DNA from: Flavobacteriales bacterium UBA6772
GTDB taxonomy: Bacteria > Bacteroidota > Bacteroidia > Flavobacteriales > Flavobacteriaceae
Assembly (NCBI GenBank): GCA_905181765.1
Contig: CAJIYW010000001.1
Coordinates: forward strand, 372,001 to 436,000
Length of the DNA: 64,000 nt
Reading direction: 5' to 3'
Shown: in pieces, positions 1 to 9,620 of the stretch
Layout: the number at the start of each line of letters is the position of its first letter
Numbering within the stretch: position 1 is the stretch's first letter
Program-made: the position numbers and the translations under genes
Notes under the pieces: generated by a model
Told to the model about the DNA's origin: nothing
The model's database searches: none
The model's input: only the letters and a program-made list of their open reading frames with translations

Positions 1-1123
1 TTTAAGTGGAATTAATTTCATTTTTTTAAATAATATTTTCCCATATGCTATTTTAAAGCAACAAAACCTATACTACAATATAAAAAAGAAAAAACCCGCA
101 TTGGCATTAATTCCCGGAAGTTTTAATAGCGATTTACCAAATTATCAGATTAAATTCGATGAAAAATATGGTGAAGAAAAAAACCTTTTGAAAAATGTTT
201 TAATTTATGATTTAAGTTCTAGAAAAGGAAATCAGAAAGTAATAACTGCAGAAAGAGGTAAAATTATTTCTGAAGAAGGAAGTAGATATATGACATTTAT
301 TTTATATGATGGTTTTTATTATGAAGACCATACAAAGACTACAAGATCTCGTGTTAAAAAAGAGAAAATGCCAGCTTCCCAAGCAACTTTTAAAGAATAT
401 GAATTTAATATAGATATTTCTGACCTTGTTGGCGATGGTTCTCTAGATGAAGAGCGTTTTAAGAATAATTTTAAAATGCTGAGAATTAATCAACTTACAG
501 ACACCATTCCTATTTTGAAAACAAATTATAATGACATATTAATGTCTAGGTCCAAGTCTATTTCTTCCATATCACAGTCCAAGTTACTATATAAATACAC
601 AGATTCTTTAAAGCAGAAGAATATCGATACAATTGGTACTCTAGAAAATTTTCATTTAAAAGAGCAAATAGGTATATTAAATGGTGCGAGAACGAAAATA
701 AATAGTGCCGTTACTAATGTGAAAAATAATATAAAAAGTATAAAATGGAAACGGAAAACACTAAATTTCTTCGATTCTGAATACTATGGTCGAATTGCTT
801 TGTCATTTTCTTGTCTCATTTTATTTTTTATTGGTGCACCATTAGGCTCAATTATTAGAAAAGGTGGGTTTGGCTTACCAATGATTTTAGCCATTGCTAT
901 TTATGTTATTTATTTCTTTGGAAATACAATGGGTAAAAACTTGGCAGAAGAAAGTTCTATCTCCTCTTTACTAGGTTCTTGGATTTCTGCAATGGTAATG
1001 ATTCCGTTTGGAATTTTTCTAACAAGAAGAGCAACAAAAGACAAGGGAATATTTAATGTTGACAACATTCTATTACCACTTAAAAAAATATTTCAAAAAT
1101 TTACTCCCAAAAAAGACTTTTAA
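1..1123 (+). CDS. LptF/LptG-family lipopolysaccharide export permease, 3' part (5' end outside window)
   Basis: The reading frame is open from base 2 of the window, so the gene starts upstream; the first visible residues (LSGINFIFLNNIFPYAILK) are the middle of a YjgP/YjgQ permease. The visible part has a soluble beta-rich periplasmic domain (roughly bases 100-780) followed by three hydrophobic segments near the C-terminus, the first with the pattern FFIGAPLGSIIRKGGFGLP that is typical of this family. Family members form the inner-membrane part of the Lpt machine that extracts lipopolysaccharide. It is followed 4 nt later by ribB, so the two are probably co-transcribed. Whether it is LptF or LptG cannot be decided from this fragment. 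Confidence 0.88.
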   Translation, partial: LSGINFIFLNNIFPYAILKQQNLYYNIKKKKPALALIPGSFNSDLPNYQIKFDEKYGEEKNLLKNVLIYDLSSRKGNQKVITAERGKIISEEGSRYMTFILYDGFYYEDHTKTTRSRVKKEKMPASQATFKEYEFNIDISDLVGDGSLDEERFKNNFKMLRINQLTDTIPILKTNYNDILMSRSKSISSISQSKLLYKYTDSLKQKNIDTIGTLENFHLKEQIGILNGARTKINSAVTNVKNNIKSIKWKRKTLNFFDSEYYGRIALSFSCLILFFIGAPLGSIIRKGGFGLPMILAIAIYVIYFFGNTMGKNLAEESSISSLLGSWISAMVMIPFGIFLTRRATKDKGIFNVDNILLPLKKIFQKFTPKKDF

Positions 1124-1127
1124 AAGT

Positions 1128-2273
1128 ATGACCTCTTTAGCAAATAAAAAAAATACACAACTTAATAATATTGCAGATGCAATTGCAGACGTAAGAGAAG
1201 GAAAAGTAATAATTGTTGTTGATGATGAAAACAGAGAAAACGAAGGCGATTTTCTAGCAGCCGCAGAAAAAGCAACACCAGAAATGATTAATTTTATGGC
1301 TATGCACGGCCGTGGGTTAATTTGTGCACCTCTAACAGAAAACCGTTGTCAAGAATTAGGCTTAGGCATGATGGTCGAAAATAATACAGACCCGATGGAA
1401 ACAGGGTTTACGGTCTCTGTAGATCTTCGTGGAAAAGGTGTTACAACAGGAATTTCTGCTGCAGATAGAGCACTAACCATACAAGCTTTAATTAAAAAAG
1501 ATACCAAGCCATTTGATTTAGCAAGACCTGGACACATTTTTCCATTAAAAGCCAAAGAAGGCGGTGTTTTAAGGAGAACAGGGCATACAGAAGCAGCCAT
1601 AGATTTTGCGCGTTTAGCAGGTTTAGAGCCTGCAGGAGTTATTGTAGAAATAATGAATGAAGACGGCACAATGGCACGCTTACCAGAACTTTTAAAGGTT
1701 GCAAAAAAGTTTGATATTAAAATAGTTTCTATAGAAGATTTAGTAGCATATAGAATGGAGCATGACTCATTAATCGATAAAAAAGACGATTTTAATATCA
1801 TTACACGATTTGGTGAATTTAGATTGCGTGCTTATGAACAAACTACAAATAACCAAATTCATATTGCATTAACTAAAGGTTCTTGGTCAAAGGAAGACGC
1901 AGTATTAACAAGAGTAAATTCTACTTTGGTAAATAATGACATTTTAGGAACTTTAACAAATAACGCAGATAAAAAACTAGACCAAATGTTTCAAGTTATA
2001 AATGACGAAGGAAAAGGGGCTATTCTTTTTGTAAATCAACAAAATCAGTCTCAAAATTTAATTACCAGATTAAAGGTTTTAAAAGAAAATCAGGAAGTTG
2101 GAGAAATAAAAGCTCCAAATATTAAACTAGATAATAGAGATTTTGGTATTGGTGCTCAAATTTTACACGATTTAAATATAAGTAAATTAAAATTAATAAC
2201 TAACTCTAAGCAAACAAAAAGAGTTGGTATGATTGGGTATGGTTTAGAAATTGTAGATTATATAACATATTAA
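1128..2273 (+). CDS. ribB: 3,4-dihydroxy-2-butanone-4-phosphate synthase RibB with a degenerate GTP cyclohydrolase II-like C-terminal domain
   Basis: About 381 aa. The N-terminal half is a complete RibB domain: DDENRENEGD near residues 32-41, then the conserved HGRGLICAPL, TGISAADRA and RTGHTEAA motifs. It makes the four-carbon unit of riboflavin from ribulose 5-phosphate. The C-terminal half (from about residue 220) has the layout of RibA, but the zinc-binding cysteines of the GTP cyclohydrolase II motif are absent: the equivalent stretch reads TRVNSTLVNNDILGTL, with no Cys. That domain is therefore probably inactive in GTP hydrolysis. The start at 1128 was chosen because longer in-frame starts overlap the permease gene and lack family similarity. 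Confidence 0.93.
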   Translation: MTSLANKKNTQLNNIADAIADVREGKVIIVVDDENRENEGDFLAAAEKATPEMINFMAMHGRGLICAPLTENRCQELGLGMMVENNTDPMETGFTVSVDLRGKGVTTGISAADRALTIQALIKKDTKPFDLARPGHIFPLKAKEGGVLRRTGHTEAAIDFARLAGLEPAGVIVEIMNEDGTMARLPELLKVAKKFDIKIVSIEDLVAYRMEHDSLIDKKDDFNIITRFGEFRLRAYEQTTNNQIHIALTKGSWSKEDAVLTRVNSTLVNNDILGTLTNNADKKLDQMFQVINDEGKGAILFVNQQNQSQNLITRLKVLKENQEVGEIKAPNIKLDNRDFGIGAQILHDLNISKLKLITNSKQTKRVGMIGYGLEIVDYITY

Positions 2274-2289
2274 TTTATTCGTTAAAAAA

Positions 2290-2991
2290 TTAAATTACCA
2301 CCTCTATTCCGGTTTGTAACTCCATAGGATCTTGATTTTGAAGAAATAATCTTGCAGTGTGTTCTCCTTGAAGTATAATTTTATTATTTTCAATGGAAAG
2401 CCAGCTGCCCTCTCTCAAACCCAAAACGGAGGTTTCATTAAAAACGTGAAACTCTTTAATTCTAGTCTCTCTGCTTTCTCCCATATGTGTAGAATCTTTT
2501 TCGGGATCTAGATAATGTGCGTTTATATTAAAAGATAGGCACCCTAAAGTTTTAAAACTTGGCGGGTATACAATCGGCATATCATTGGTGTTTTTCATAT
2601 CAACACCACAAATATTGCTTCCAGCACTTGTACCTAAATATGGGATACCTCTTTCAATTAATAATTTCAAATTATTTAAAAGATCATGCTTGTAGAGTTG
2701 GTTTACTAACTCAAAGGTATTTCCTCCTCCAGTAAATAGTGCCTCTGCTTTTAAAATTGCTTCTTTCGGACTTTCATACTCATGAATTCCTTTTACACCC
2801 ATATTTATTTTAGAAAATGCTTTCGATACTATATCGGTATAAGCATCATAACAAATACCCCCAGGCATTGCATATGGTATAAAGGTTACTGTATTCACAT
2901 TCTTAAAATGCTCCTGTAAAACAGGTAATAAATAATCCAAATATCCACTTCCAAAAACAGTTGAAGTACTCGCAATAATCATTTTTTTCAT
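2290..2991 (-). CDS. pepE: Peptidase E (alpha-aspartyl dipeptidase), S51 family
   Basis: 233 aa, the usual length. The S51 nucleophile elbow GTSAGSN is present, with nucleophile Ser122; the other expected active-site residues are visible as Asp137 (NTNDMPIV) and His159 (INAHYLDP). Family members cleave dipeptides with N-terminal aspartate in the cytoplasm; no signal peptide is seen here. The gene is convergent with ribB, with only 16 nt between the two stops and no obvious strong terminator. Confidence 0.92.
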   Translation of the reverse strand: MKKMIIASTSTVFGSGYLDYLLPVLQEHFKNVNTVTFIPYAMPGGICYDAYTDIVSKAFSKINMGVKGIHEYESPKEAILKAEALFTGGGNTFELVNQLYKHDLLNNLKLLIERGIPYLGTSAGSNICGVDMKNTNDMPIVYPPSFKTLGCLSFNINAHYLDPEKDSTHMGESRETRIKEFHVFNETSVLGLREGSWLSIENNKIILQGEHTARLFLQNQDPMELQTGIEVVI

Positions 2992-3275
2992 GAGTCAAAA
3001 ATAAGAAAATTGTTTTATAAATGATATTTAAACATAAATTACAATGTAATAACAAGGTATTAAGCGCCTCATTATATTCTAATGAAGATACTACTTTTAA
3101 TATTGGTTTTTTCTCTTATAATTTAAGACCCATCAAAATTTGTTAAAAAAACCTAATTTATTTTCTTAGAAGATTCTTCTCAAATAAAATTGACCTTTAA
3201 AAAGAATGAATTTTAACAGTTATTTATTTGCTTTTTTCACTAACTTTAGGTTTGCTAAATAAAGATTTGTTGCCT

Positions 3276-4091
3276 ATGAAAAGTTACCTAATAATTAAAA
3301 AAACACTTGTTATATTTCTATTTTTATTAACTTTTAGTTCTTTCTCTCAAGAAAGAAGAGCATTAGTTGTTGGAAAAATAGTAGATACTTTAACGATTAT
3401 TAAAAATGCAAATATTATCAACTTAAAAACTAATCAAGGTACTTTTTCTTCTGATAATGGAGATTTTAGGATGTTTGTTAAAAAAGGAGATTCTTTAAGA
3501 ATTTCTTCGATTCAGCATATTACAAAGTTTATCGTTATTAATAAAAAGGATGTAAAGAATGCATCTATCAATATAACATTAAGAGAGAATACAGTAGTTT
3601 TAGATACCTTCGAACTGAAAAGGCATAACTTATTTGGCAGATTGGGAATCGATTCTAAAAGTGTGCCTACAAATAAAAAAGATTCTTTATTAAGAGACCT
3701 TTTGGACTTCTCTAAAATAAACATGAACGTTGTTGCACCTGAAGACCATATAGACAAAATGAAACCACCTATAAATAATGTAGATCCTACAGCTAAATTT
3801 TCTGGTGCTGGTGCAAGTATAGTTATGCCTTTTAAAAGTTCTGAACGTCTGTGGGCTTTAAGAAAAGAGTTGGCTAGAAAAAAGGCCTTTCCTTTCAAGA
3901 TAATGTCAGAATTGGGAGAAAAATTCTTTTTTGAACAATTAAAAATTCCTGTAGAAAAGTACTTTCATTTTTTAGGGTATTGTAATTCCCTAGGTATTGA
4001 AGAACTTCATAAAGACAAAAAAGTTTTAGAAATAATTAAAATTTTTCAATCTGAAAGTAAAACATACTTAGAAATTATAAAAAAAGAGTAA
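3276..4091 (+). CDS. Secreted protein with carboxypeptidase-regulatory-like domain
   Basis: About 271 aa from the ATG at 3276, chosen because it begins a clear signal peptide (MKSYLIIKKTLVIFLFLLTF, then SSFSQE). After cleavage, residues of about 30-115 resemble the small beta-sandwich carboxypeptidase-regulatory-like domain common in Bacteroidota envelope proteins (VVGKIVDTLTIIKNANIINLKTNQGTFS-like pattern, split here by the length rule: VVGKIVDT then IKNANIINLKTNQGTF). The C-terminal half is lysine-rich with no catalytic motif that I recognise. It starts a run of same-strand genes (DUF6702-like protein, two M1 peptidases) and probably acts in the envelope with them; its specific function is unknown. 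Confidence 0.75.
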   Translation: MKSYLIIKKTLVIFLFLLTFSSFSQERRALVVGKIVDTLTIIKNANIINLKTNQGTFSSDNGDFRMFVKKGDSLRISSIQHITKFIVINKKDVKNASINITLRENTVVLDTFELKRHNLFGRLGIDSKSVPTNKKDSLLRDLLDFSKINMNVVAPEDHIDKMKPPINNVDPTAKFSGAGASIVMPFKSSERLWALRKELARKKAFPFKIMSELGEKFFFEQLKIPVEKYFHFLGYCNSLGIEELHKDKKVLEIIKIFQSESKTYLEIIKKE

Positions 4092-4120
4092 TTTGGCGTT
4101 GTAATTATTTTTATCATTTT

Positions 4121-4624
4121 ATGAAACTCAAAAAATATTTTTTACTTCTTTTAATCATACCACTACTCTCCTTTTCGGTACATAAATATTATTTAAGTTT
4201 AACACAGGTAAATTATAAAGAAACATCAAAATCTGTACAAATAATTATCAATGTTTTTATGGATGATATTGAGACTGCTTTAAATAAAGATCATAATATC
4301 GATTTGCAGCTTTCTACAAAAAAAGAGCTAAAGAATAATGATATTTATTTTGAAAACTATTTAAGAAATGCATTACAATTTAAAATCAATAATACTTCTA
4401 GAGCGTTTCATTACGTAGGAAAGGAATATGAGGGGGATTTGGTCTATTTTTATTTAGAAATAGAAAATGTTTCTAAAATCTCTTCCATTGAAGTTACCAA
4501 TAAAATATTATTAAAACATTTTGATAAACAAGAGAATTTAATCAAGTCTAAGGTTGGAACTACCAATAAAAGTGTTTTACTATCCAAAGAATATTATAAA
4601 GAAACATTAACTTATAAAAATTAA
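4121..4624 (+). CDS. DUF6702-like exported protein
   Basis: 167 aa. It starts with a hydrophobic leader (MKLKKYFLLLLIIPLLSFSV) and continues as a mixed alpha/beta protein with no enzyme motif. Size, the early HKYYLSLTQVNY pattern and the position directly upstream of an M1 metallopeptidase fit the DUF6702 family of Flavobacteriia. That assignment is from memory of the family, not from a search. It lies 29 nt after the preceding secreted protein and 25 nt before the peptidase, so the three are probably one operon. A helper role for the peptidase is inference. Confidence 0.65.
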   Translation: MKLKKYFLLLLIIPLLSFSVHKYYLSLTQVNYKETSKSVQIIINVFMDDIETALNKDHNIDLQLSTKKELKNNDIYFENYLRNALQFKINNTSRAFHYVGKEYEGDLVYFYLEIENVSKISSIEVTNKILLKHFDKQENLIKSKVGTTNKSVLLSKEYYKETLTYKN

Positions 4625-4649
4625 TACTAACCAATTCAAATTTCAAATT

Positions 4650-6782
4650 ATGAAAAAAATAGAGCTATTACTCTTATCTATTGTATTTATAACTAGTGTG
4701 AATTTTGCACAAAACTCTAAAACAAAAGCAGGCCATACAAACCAAAATAAATTTAAACAATTAAAGGAACTTTTACCAACACCCAATCTACAAAGAACTG
4801 CATCTGGTGCGCCAGGTTTAAAATATACGCAGCAAAAAGTAGATTATACAATGGATATTATTTTAGATGATACTAATACCCGAATCTATGGAAATGAAAC
4901 CATTACATATCATAACAACTCAGACGATTCTTTAGCCTATTTATGGGTACAATTAGATCAAAATATGAGAGCAGCAGATTCTAAAACTCCAGATATTCAA
5001 TCTAATAGTATTCCGAATAGTACTTCTGAAAAAAGATTTAAAAAATCGTATATAGATGCCGCATTTGATGGTGGTTTTAAAATAGAAAGTGTTAAAAATT
5101 TAGATGGTACAAATTTATCACATACTGTTAACCAAACAATGATGCGTATTAATTTAGATACACCTTTAGCCTCTGGAGAAAAGTTTCAATTTAAAATAAA
5201 ATGGTGGTATAATATTAACAACCATAGAACAGATGGAGGAAGATCTGGTTATGAGCACTTTTCTAAAGATGGAAATAACAACTATGTAATTGCACAGTTT
5301 TATCCAAGAATGTGTGTGTACGATAATGTAGAAGGTTGGCAAAATGATCAATTTTGGGGTAGAAGTGAATTTGCTTTGGAATTTGGAGATTTTAGCGTAA
5401 ATATTACTACCCCTGAAGATCACATGCTAGGTGCAACAGGTATCTTAAAGAATGAAGTTGAAGTATTATCTAGAAAGGAATTAAAAAGGTTAGAAAAGGC
5501 AAGAACAACATTTGACAACCCTGTTTTAATTAGAACACAAGACGAAGCTGAAAAAATTGAAAAAAGCAAGTCTAAAAAGACAAAAACTTGGAAATTTTAT
5601 GCAGAGAATGTGCGTGATTATGCATTTGCAACTTCAAGAAAATTTATATGGGATGCAATGGCAGTAGACATTAATGGTAAAACAGTAATGGCATATTCTT
5701 TATATTCTAAAGAAGCAAATCCTTTATACGGCGACCACTCTACAAGAGCAGTTGCACAAACTCTAAAAACATATTCTAAGTATACATTCGATTATCCGTA
5801 TCATAAAGCAATTTCTGTAGACGGACAAATGGGAATGGAGTATCCGCAAATTTGTTTCAATCCTGGAAGACCAGATGCAGATGGAACATATTCTGATAAA
5901 ATAAAATATAGAATGATTAAAGTAACCATTCATGAAGTTGGCCATAACTTTTTTCCTATGATTGTAAATTCTGATGAAAGACAATGGACTTGGATGGATG
6001 AGGGATTGAACTCATACATGGAAATGTTGGCAGAATTAGATTATGACAAAGACTTTCCTATTACAAGAGGTTATCCTAAAAATATTGTAAAATATATGGC
6101 AGGAGATCAATCTACTATTGCACCAATAATGTCTAAAGGAGACCATGTATACGAGTTTGGTAATAATGCTTACGGGAAACCCGCAACAGCTTTATGGATT
6201 TTAAGAGAAACAATTATGGGAAAAGAATTATTTGACCATGCCTTTAGAACCTATTCTCAAAGATGGATGTTCAAACATCCTTCTCCTGCAGATTTCTTTA
6301 GAACCATGGAAGATGCTTCTGGTATAGATTTAGATTGGTTTTGGAGAGGCTGGTTTTTCACAACAGATGTAACAGATATTGGTATTGAAGGTGTGCGAAA
6401 ATTTTATGCAACAAATAATGCGTCTAAGGAAGGTATTGATTTTATTGAAGATAATAGCGAAGGTTTAAACATCACAAAACCAACATCTGCAAAATCTAAA
6501 TATTTCTATGAGATTACATTTAACAAACCAGGTGGTTTAGTAATGCCAATTATTGTAGAATATACATATGATGACGGTAGTAAAGAAAAAAAGACATACC
6601 CTGCACAAATTTGGAGATACAATGATAAGAAAGTTACAAAAGCTGTGCATTCAGATAAGCAAATAACTAAGATTGTCATTGACCCAGATTTAGAGACTGC
6701 AGATGTAGACCTGTCTAACAATAGCTTTCCTAACACTAATAAAGATCAGTTTAGTAAGTTCAAAACAAAAATGAAAAACTAA
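4650..6782 (+). CDS. Secreted M1-family zinc metallopeptidase (first of a tandem pair)
   Basis: 710 aa with an N-terminal signal peptide (ends about ...SVNFAQ). The gluzincin site is complete: HEVGH at residues 428-432 and the third zinc ligand Glu451 in TWMDEGLN, giving the HExxH-18-E spacing of family M1. The upstream GxMEY-type substrate motif is seen as GQMGMEYPQ. The C-terminal region is beta-rich (KPGGLVMPIIVEYTYDDG). Members of this flavobacterial group are exported aminopeptidase-like enzymes; the substrate is unknown. It has a close paralogue immediately downstream and a terminator-like hairpin after its stop. Confidence 0.93.
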   Translation: MKKIELLLLSIVFITSVNFAQNSKTKAGHTNQNKFKQLKELLPTPNLQRTASGAPGLKYTQQKVDYTMDIILDDTNTRIYGNETITYHNNSDDSLAYLWVQLDQNMRAADSKTPDIQSNSIPNSTSEKRFKKSYIDAAFDGGFKIESVKNLDGTNLSHTVNQTMMRINLDTPLASGEKFQFKIKWWYNINNHRTDGGRSGYEHFSKDGNNNYVIAQFYPRMCVYDNVEGWQNDQFWGRSEFALEFGDFSVNITTPEDHMLGATGILKNEVEVLSRKELKRLEKARTTFDNPVLIRTQDEAEKIEKSKSKKTKTWKFYAENVRDYAFATSRKFIWDAMAVDINGKTVMAYSLYSKEANPLYGDHSTRAVAQTLKTYSKYTFDYPYHKAISVDGQMGMEYPQICFNPGRPDADGTYSDKIKYRMIKVTIHEVGHNFFPMIVNSDERQWTWMDEGLNSYMEMLAELDYDKDFPITRGYPKNIVKYMAGDQSTIAPIMSKGDHVYEFGNNAYGKPATALWILRETIMGKELFDHAFRTYSQRWMFKHPSPADFFRTMEDASGIDLDWFWRGWFFTTDVTDIGIEGVRKFYATNNASKEGIDFIEDNSEGLNITKPTSAKSKYFYEITFNKPGGLVMPIIVEYTYDDGSKEKKTYPAQIWRYNDKKVTKAVHSDKQITKIVIDPDLETADVDLSNNSFPNTNKDQFSKFKTKMKN

Positions 6783-6803
6783 ATTTTTATTTTAACAAAA
6801 ACG

Positions 6804-6840
6804 AAGCGGTGTGAATTAATTTTCTCATCGCTTTTTTTTA
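6804..6840 (+). terminator. Rho-independent terminator after first M1 peptidase
   Basis: An imperfect 11-bp stem (AAGCGGTGTGA paired with TCTCATCGCTT, one G-U pair and one mismatch) is followed by a run of Ts, 22 nt after the stop codon at 6782. It separates the two M1 genes transcriptionally. Confidence 0.6.
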
Positions 6841-6931
6841 TATAAAAATTTGTTAAATTTTTAACGAAATTAAACAACATCGTTTATATATGCTTATTTT
6901 CGAGCCCTTATTAAAATCAAAAAAATATAAT

Positions 6932-9137
6932 ATGAAAAAACTTTCTTTACTCGTATTTTCTCTTTTCTTTATCAGCTTTGCAACAATAGCGCAAGAAGGA
7001 ACTAAAGAAGAAAAGAAAACGCAGCAAGGGCACACAGACCAAAACAAATTTAGACAAATGAAAGATGTTTTGGCAACCCCTAATGATCAACATGCAGCAT
7101 CCGGTGCTCCAGGTCATCAATACACACAGCAAAAGGTAGATTATGTAATGGACATTCGTTTAGACGAAACTGCCAATACAATTTATGGTGATGAAAATAT
7201 TACGTATCACAATAATTCTAAAGATAATTTAGAATATTTATGGGTACAACTAGATCAAAACATGAGGGCTGACGATTCTAAAACTCCCTTAGCAAAATCT
7301 AACAGTGCTGCAGCCTTTGTAACTCCAGATAATTTTAAAAGTTCTTTTATGAAACAAAAGAAAGGCTTTGGATACAATATTACGAAAGTAGAAAGTAATG
7401 GTAGACCACTATCTCATACTATTAACAGCACTATGATGCGTATTAATTTAACCAAAGCACTAGCTCCTGGAGATACCTTTAAATTTAGTATTCAATGGAA
7501 TTATTTAATTAATGATATTAATAAAGATGGTGGACGTTCTGGATTAGAAACTTTTCCTGATGGAAACAACAACTATACGATTGCACAATTTTTTCCAAGA
7601 TTAGCAGTCTATAATAATGTAGAAGGATGGCAAAATATGCAGTTTTGGGGTAGATCAGAATTCGCATTAGAATTTGGAGATTACGAAGTAAGCCTTACAG
7701 TGCCTGCAGACCATATTATGGAAGCTACTGGTACTTTGCAAAATGAAAAAGAGGTACTTACTAAAACACAACGAAAGCGTTTTGAGAAAGCAAGAAAATC
7801 TTTTGATAATCCGGTTCTAATTGTAACACAAGAAGAAGCAGAGAAAACAGAAAAAGGAAGAGCTACAGGAACAAAAACTTGGAAATTTAAAGCAAAGCGT
7901 GTTCGTGATTTTGCTTTTGCAACTTCAAGAAAATATATTTGGGATGCAATGGCTGTAAATATTAATGGTAAATCTGTAATGGCAACCTCTTTATACCCTA
8001 AAGAAGGAAATCCTTTATGGGAAGAGCATTCTACAAGAGCAATTGCTACTACCTTAATTGAGTATTCTAAATTAACATTTGACTACCCATACTCTAAAGC
8101 TGTTTCTGTGCATTCAGAAAGACAAGGAATGGAGTATCCAATGATTTGTTTTAATTTTGGGAGACCAAATGAAGATGGTACGTATTCTGATAGAACTAAA
8201 AAAGGAATGATAGGGGTAATTATTCATGAAGTTGGACACAACTTTTTTCCAATGATTGTGAATTCTGACGAGAGACAATGGACTTGGATGGATGAAGGGT
8301 TAAACTCCTTTGTTGAAATTTTAGCAGAAGATGTATATGATGCAGAGTTATTTGCTTCTAATCCTGCAAAAGAAATCACAAGATATATGGGCGGAGATCA
8401 ATCTAATATTTCTCCTATTATGTCTCAAGGAGATTATGTAAAACAATTCGGGCCAAATGCATATTCTAAGCCAGCAGCTGGTTTATATATGCTAAGAAAA
8501 ACAATTATGGGTCCAGAATTATTTGACCACGCATTTAGAACGTATTCTAAACGTTGGATGTTTAAACACCCAACACCAGAAGACTTTTTTAGATCTATGC
8601 AAGATGCATCTGGTATGGATTTAGATTGGTTTTTTAGAGGATGGTTCTACACTACAGATGTAACAGATATTGGTATTAAAGAAGTGAAACCATTGTATTT
8701 AACTGACAAGCCAAATGAAAGAGTTACAAAATTGAAAGCGCAATACAAGCAATATTTTGACGGCTTAGGTGATTTGGTATATATTACTGACAAAAAAGAG
8801 GATGCCAATGCAAATGCTATGGATTCCTTTGCTGAAGGACAAGAGGTGCCTGCTTTTATTTATTCTGTAGAATTTGAAAAGCCAGGTGGTTTAATAATGC
8901 CAATTATTGTAGAATTAACGTATGCAGATGGCACTACAAAAAGAGAAACTTTCCCTGCTCAAATATGGATGAGAAGTGACACTAATGCTAAAAGAGTCTT
9001 TGCTTCGAAGCAAAGAAATTACAAACATTGTAGTAGATCCAGATTTTGAAACTGCAGATGTAGATACTTCTAATAATAGCTGGCCTAAGAAAATTGCTAG
9101 TAAATTTGAAGAATTTAAAGGAAAGTTAAAAGACTAA
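6932..9137 (+). CDS. Secreted M1-family zinc metallopeptidase (second of tandem pair), frameshifted near its 3' end
   Basis: Paralogue of the preceding gene, with signal peptide (ends ...SFATIAQE), HEVGH at residues 432-436 and zinc ligand Glu455. The start at 6932 was chosen over an in-frame one 42 nt upstream because it begins the signal peptide. The uninterrupted frame ends at 9049 with a tail (KRVFASKQRNYKHCSRSRF) unrelated to the paralogue. One base removed near 9003-9011 restores ...SKEITNIVVDPDFETADVD..., matching the paralogue's KQITKIVIDPDLETADVD, and runs to a stop at 9135-9137. So a one-base insertion, real or an artefact, removes the normal last 40 or so residues. The active site is unaffected. 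Confidence 0.9.
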
Positions 9138-9151
9138 TTAATTTTCTGTTT

Positions 9152-9193
9152 AATAATAAAAACGCCTCGTTTAAACGAGGCGTTTTTATTATT
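9152..9193. terminator. Bidirectional terminator, perfect 42-bp palindrome
   Basis: Two 21-base arms are perfectly complementary. The GC core ACGCCTCG/CGAGGCGT is flanked by A-run and T-run on both sides, so it can stop transcription from the M1 gene (plus) and the convergent PTPS gene (minus). Confidence 0.9.
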
Positions 9194-9206
9194 TTAAACC
9201 AATCGA

Positions 9207-9620
9207 CTATAAGCCCGAATAACTTACAAAGTTTCTTGGAGTTTCGTATAATGTAACTTCTAAGTCTAAGTTAGTTGGTAACAAGTTTCTTAATTTATCA
9301 TAGGTAACCACACATATGTTTTCTGCGGTAGGATTTAAATTTTTAAATTCTGGTACTTCTAGATTCAGGTTTTTATGATCAAAAGCATCTTCTATTTCAG
9401 ACTTAATATGATTTTTTAAAATTCCTAAATCAAAAACATATCCTGTTTCAGTGTCAATTTCTCCTGTTAAAGAAACAATTAACTCGTAATTATGTCCGTG
9501 AAAATTAGGATTGCTACATTTATTAAAAACTTCAAAGTTTTTCTCATCACTCCAATCTTTTCGATATAATCGATGCGCTGCATTAAAATGTGCTTTTCTA
9601 TGAACTGTTACTTTAGGCAT
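9207..9620 (-). CDS. 6-pyruvoyl-tetrahydropterin synthase / 6-carboxytetrahydropterin synthase family protein
   Basis: 137 aa. Zinc ligands His16 (FNAAHRL), His41 and His43 (FHGHNYEL) are present, with the catalytic-type Cys35. The spacing is C-x5-HGH, as in the pterin-making PTPS-II group, rather than the C-x3-HGH usual for queuosine QueD. So it may make 6-pyruvoyl-tetrahydropterin rather than, or besides, 6-carboxytetrahydropterin; the motif rule is established knowledge, the substrate call is inference. The start overlaps the end of idi by 8 nt, which suggests translational coupling. Confidence 0.85.
   Translation of the reverse strand: MPKVTVHRKAHFNAAHRLYRKDWSDEKNFEVFNKCSNPNFHGHNYELIVSLTGEIDTETGYVFDLGILKNHIKSEIEDAFDHKNLNLEVPEFKNLNPTAENICVVTYDKLRNLLPTNLDLEVTLYETPRNFVSYSGL

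Noticed and set aside
1349..1801. Long minus-strand reading frame (150 codons) opposite ribB
   Set aside because: It is antisense to a strongly conserved gene, has no recognisable features and no promoter; it is a by-product of codon use in ribB.
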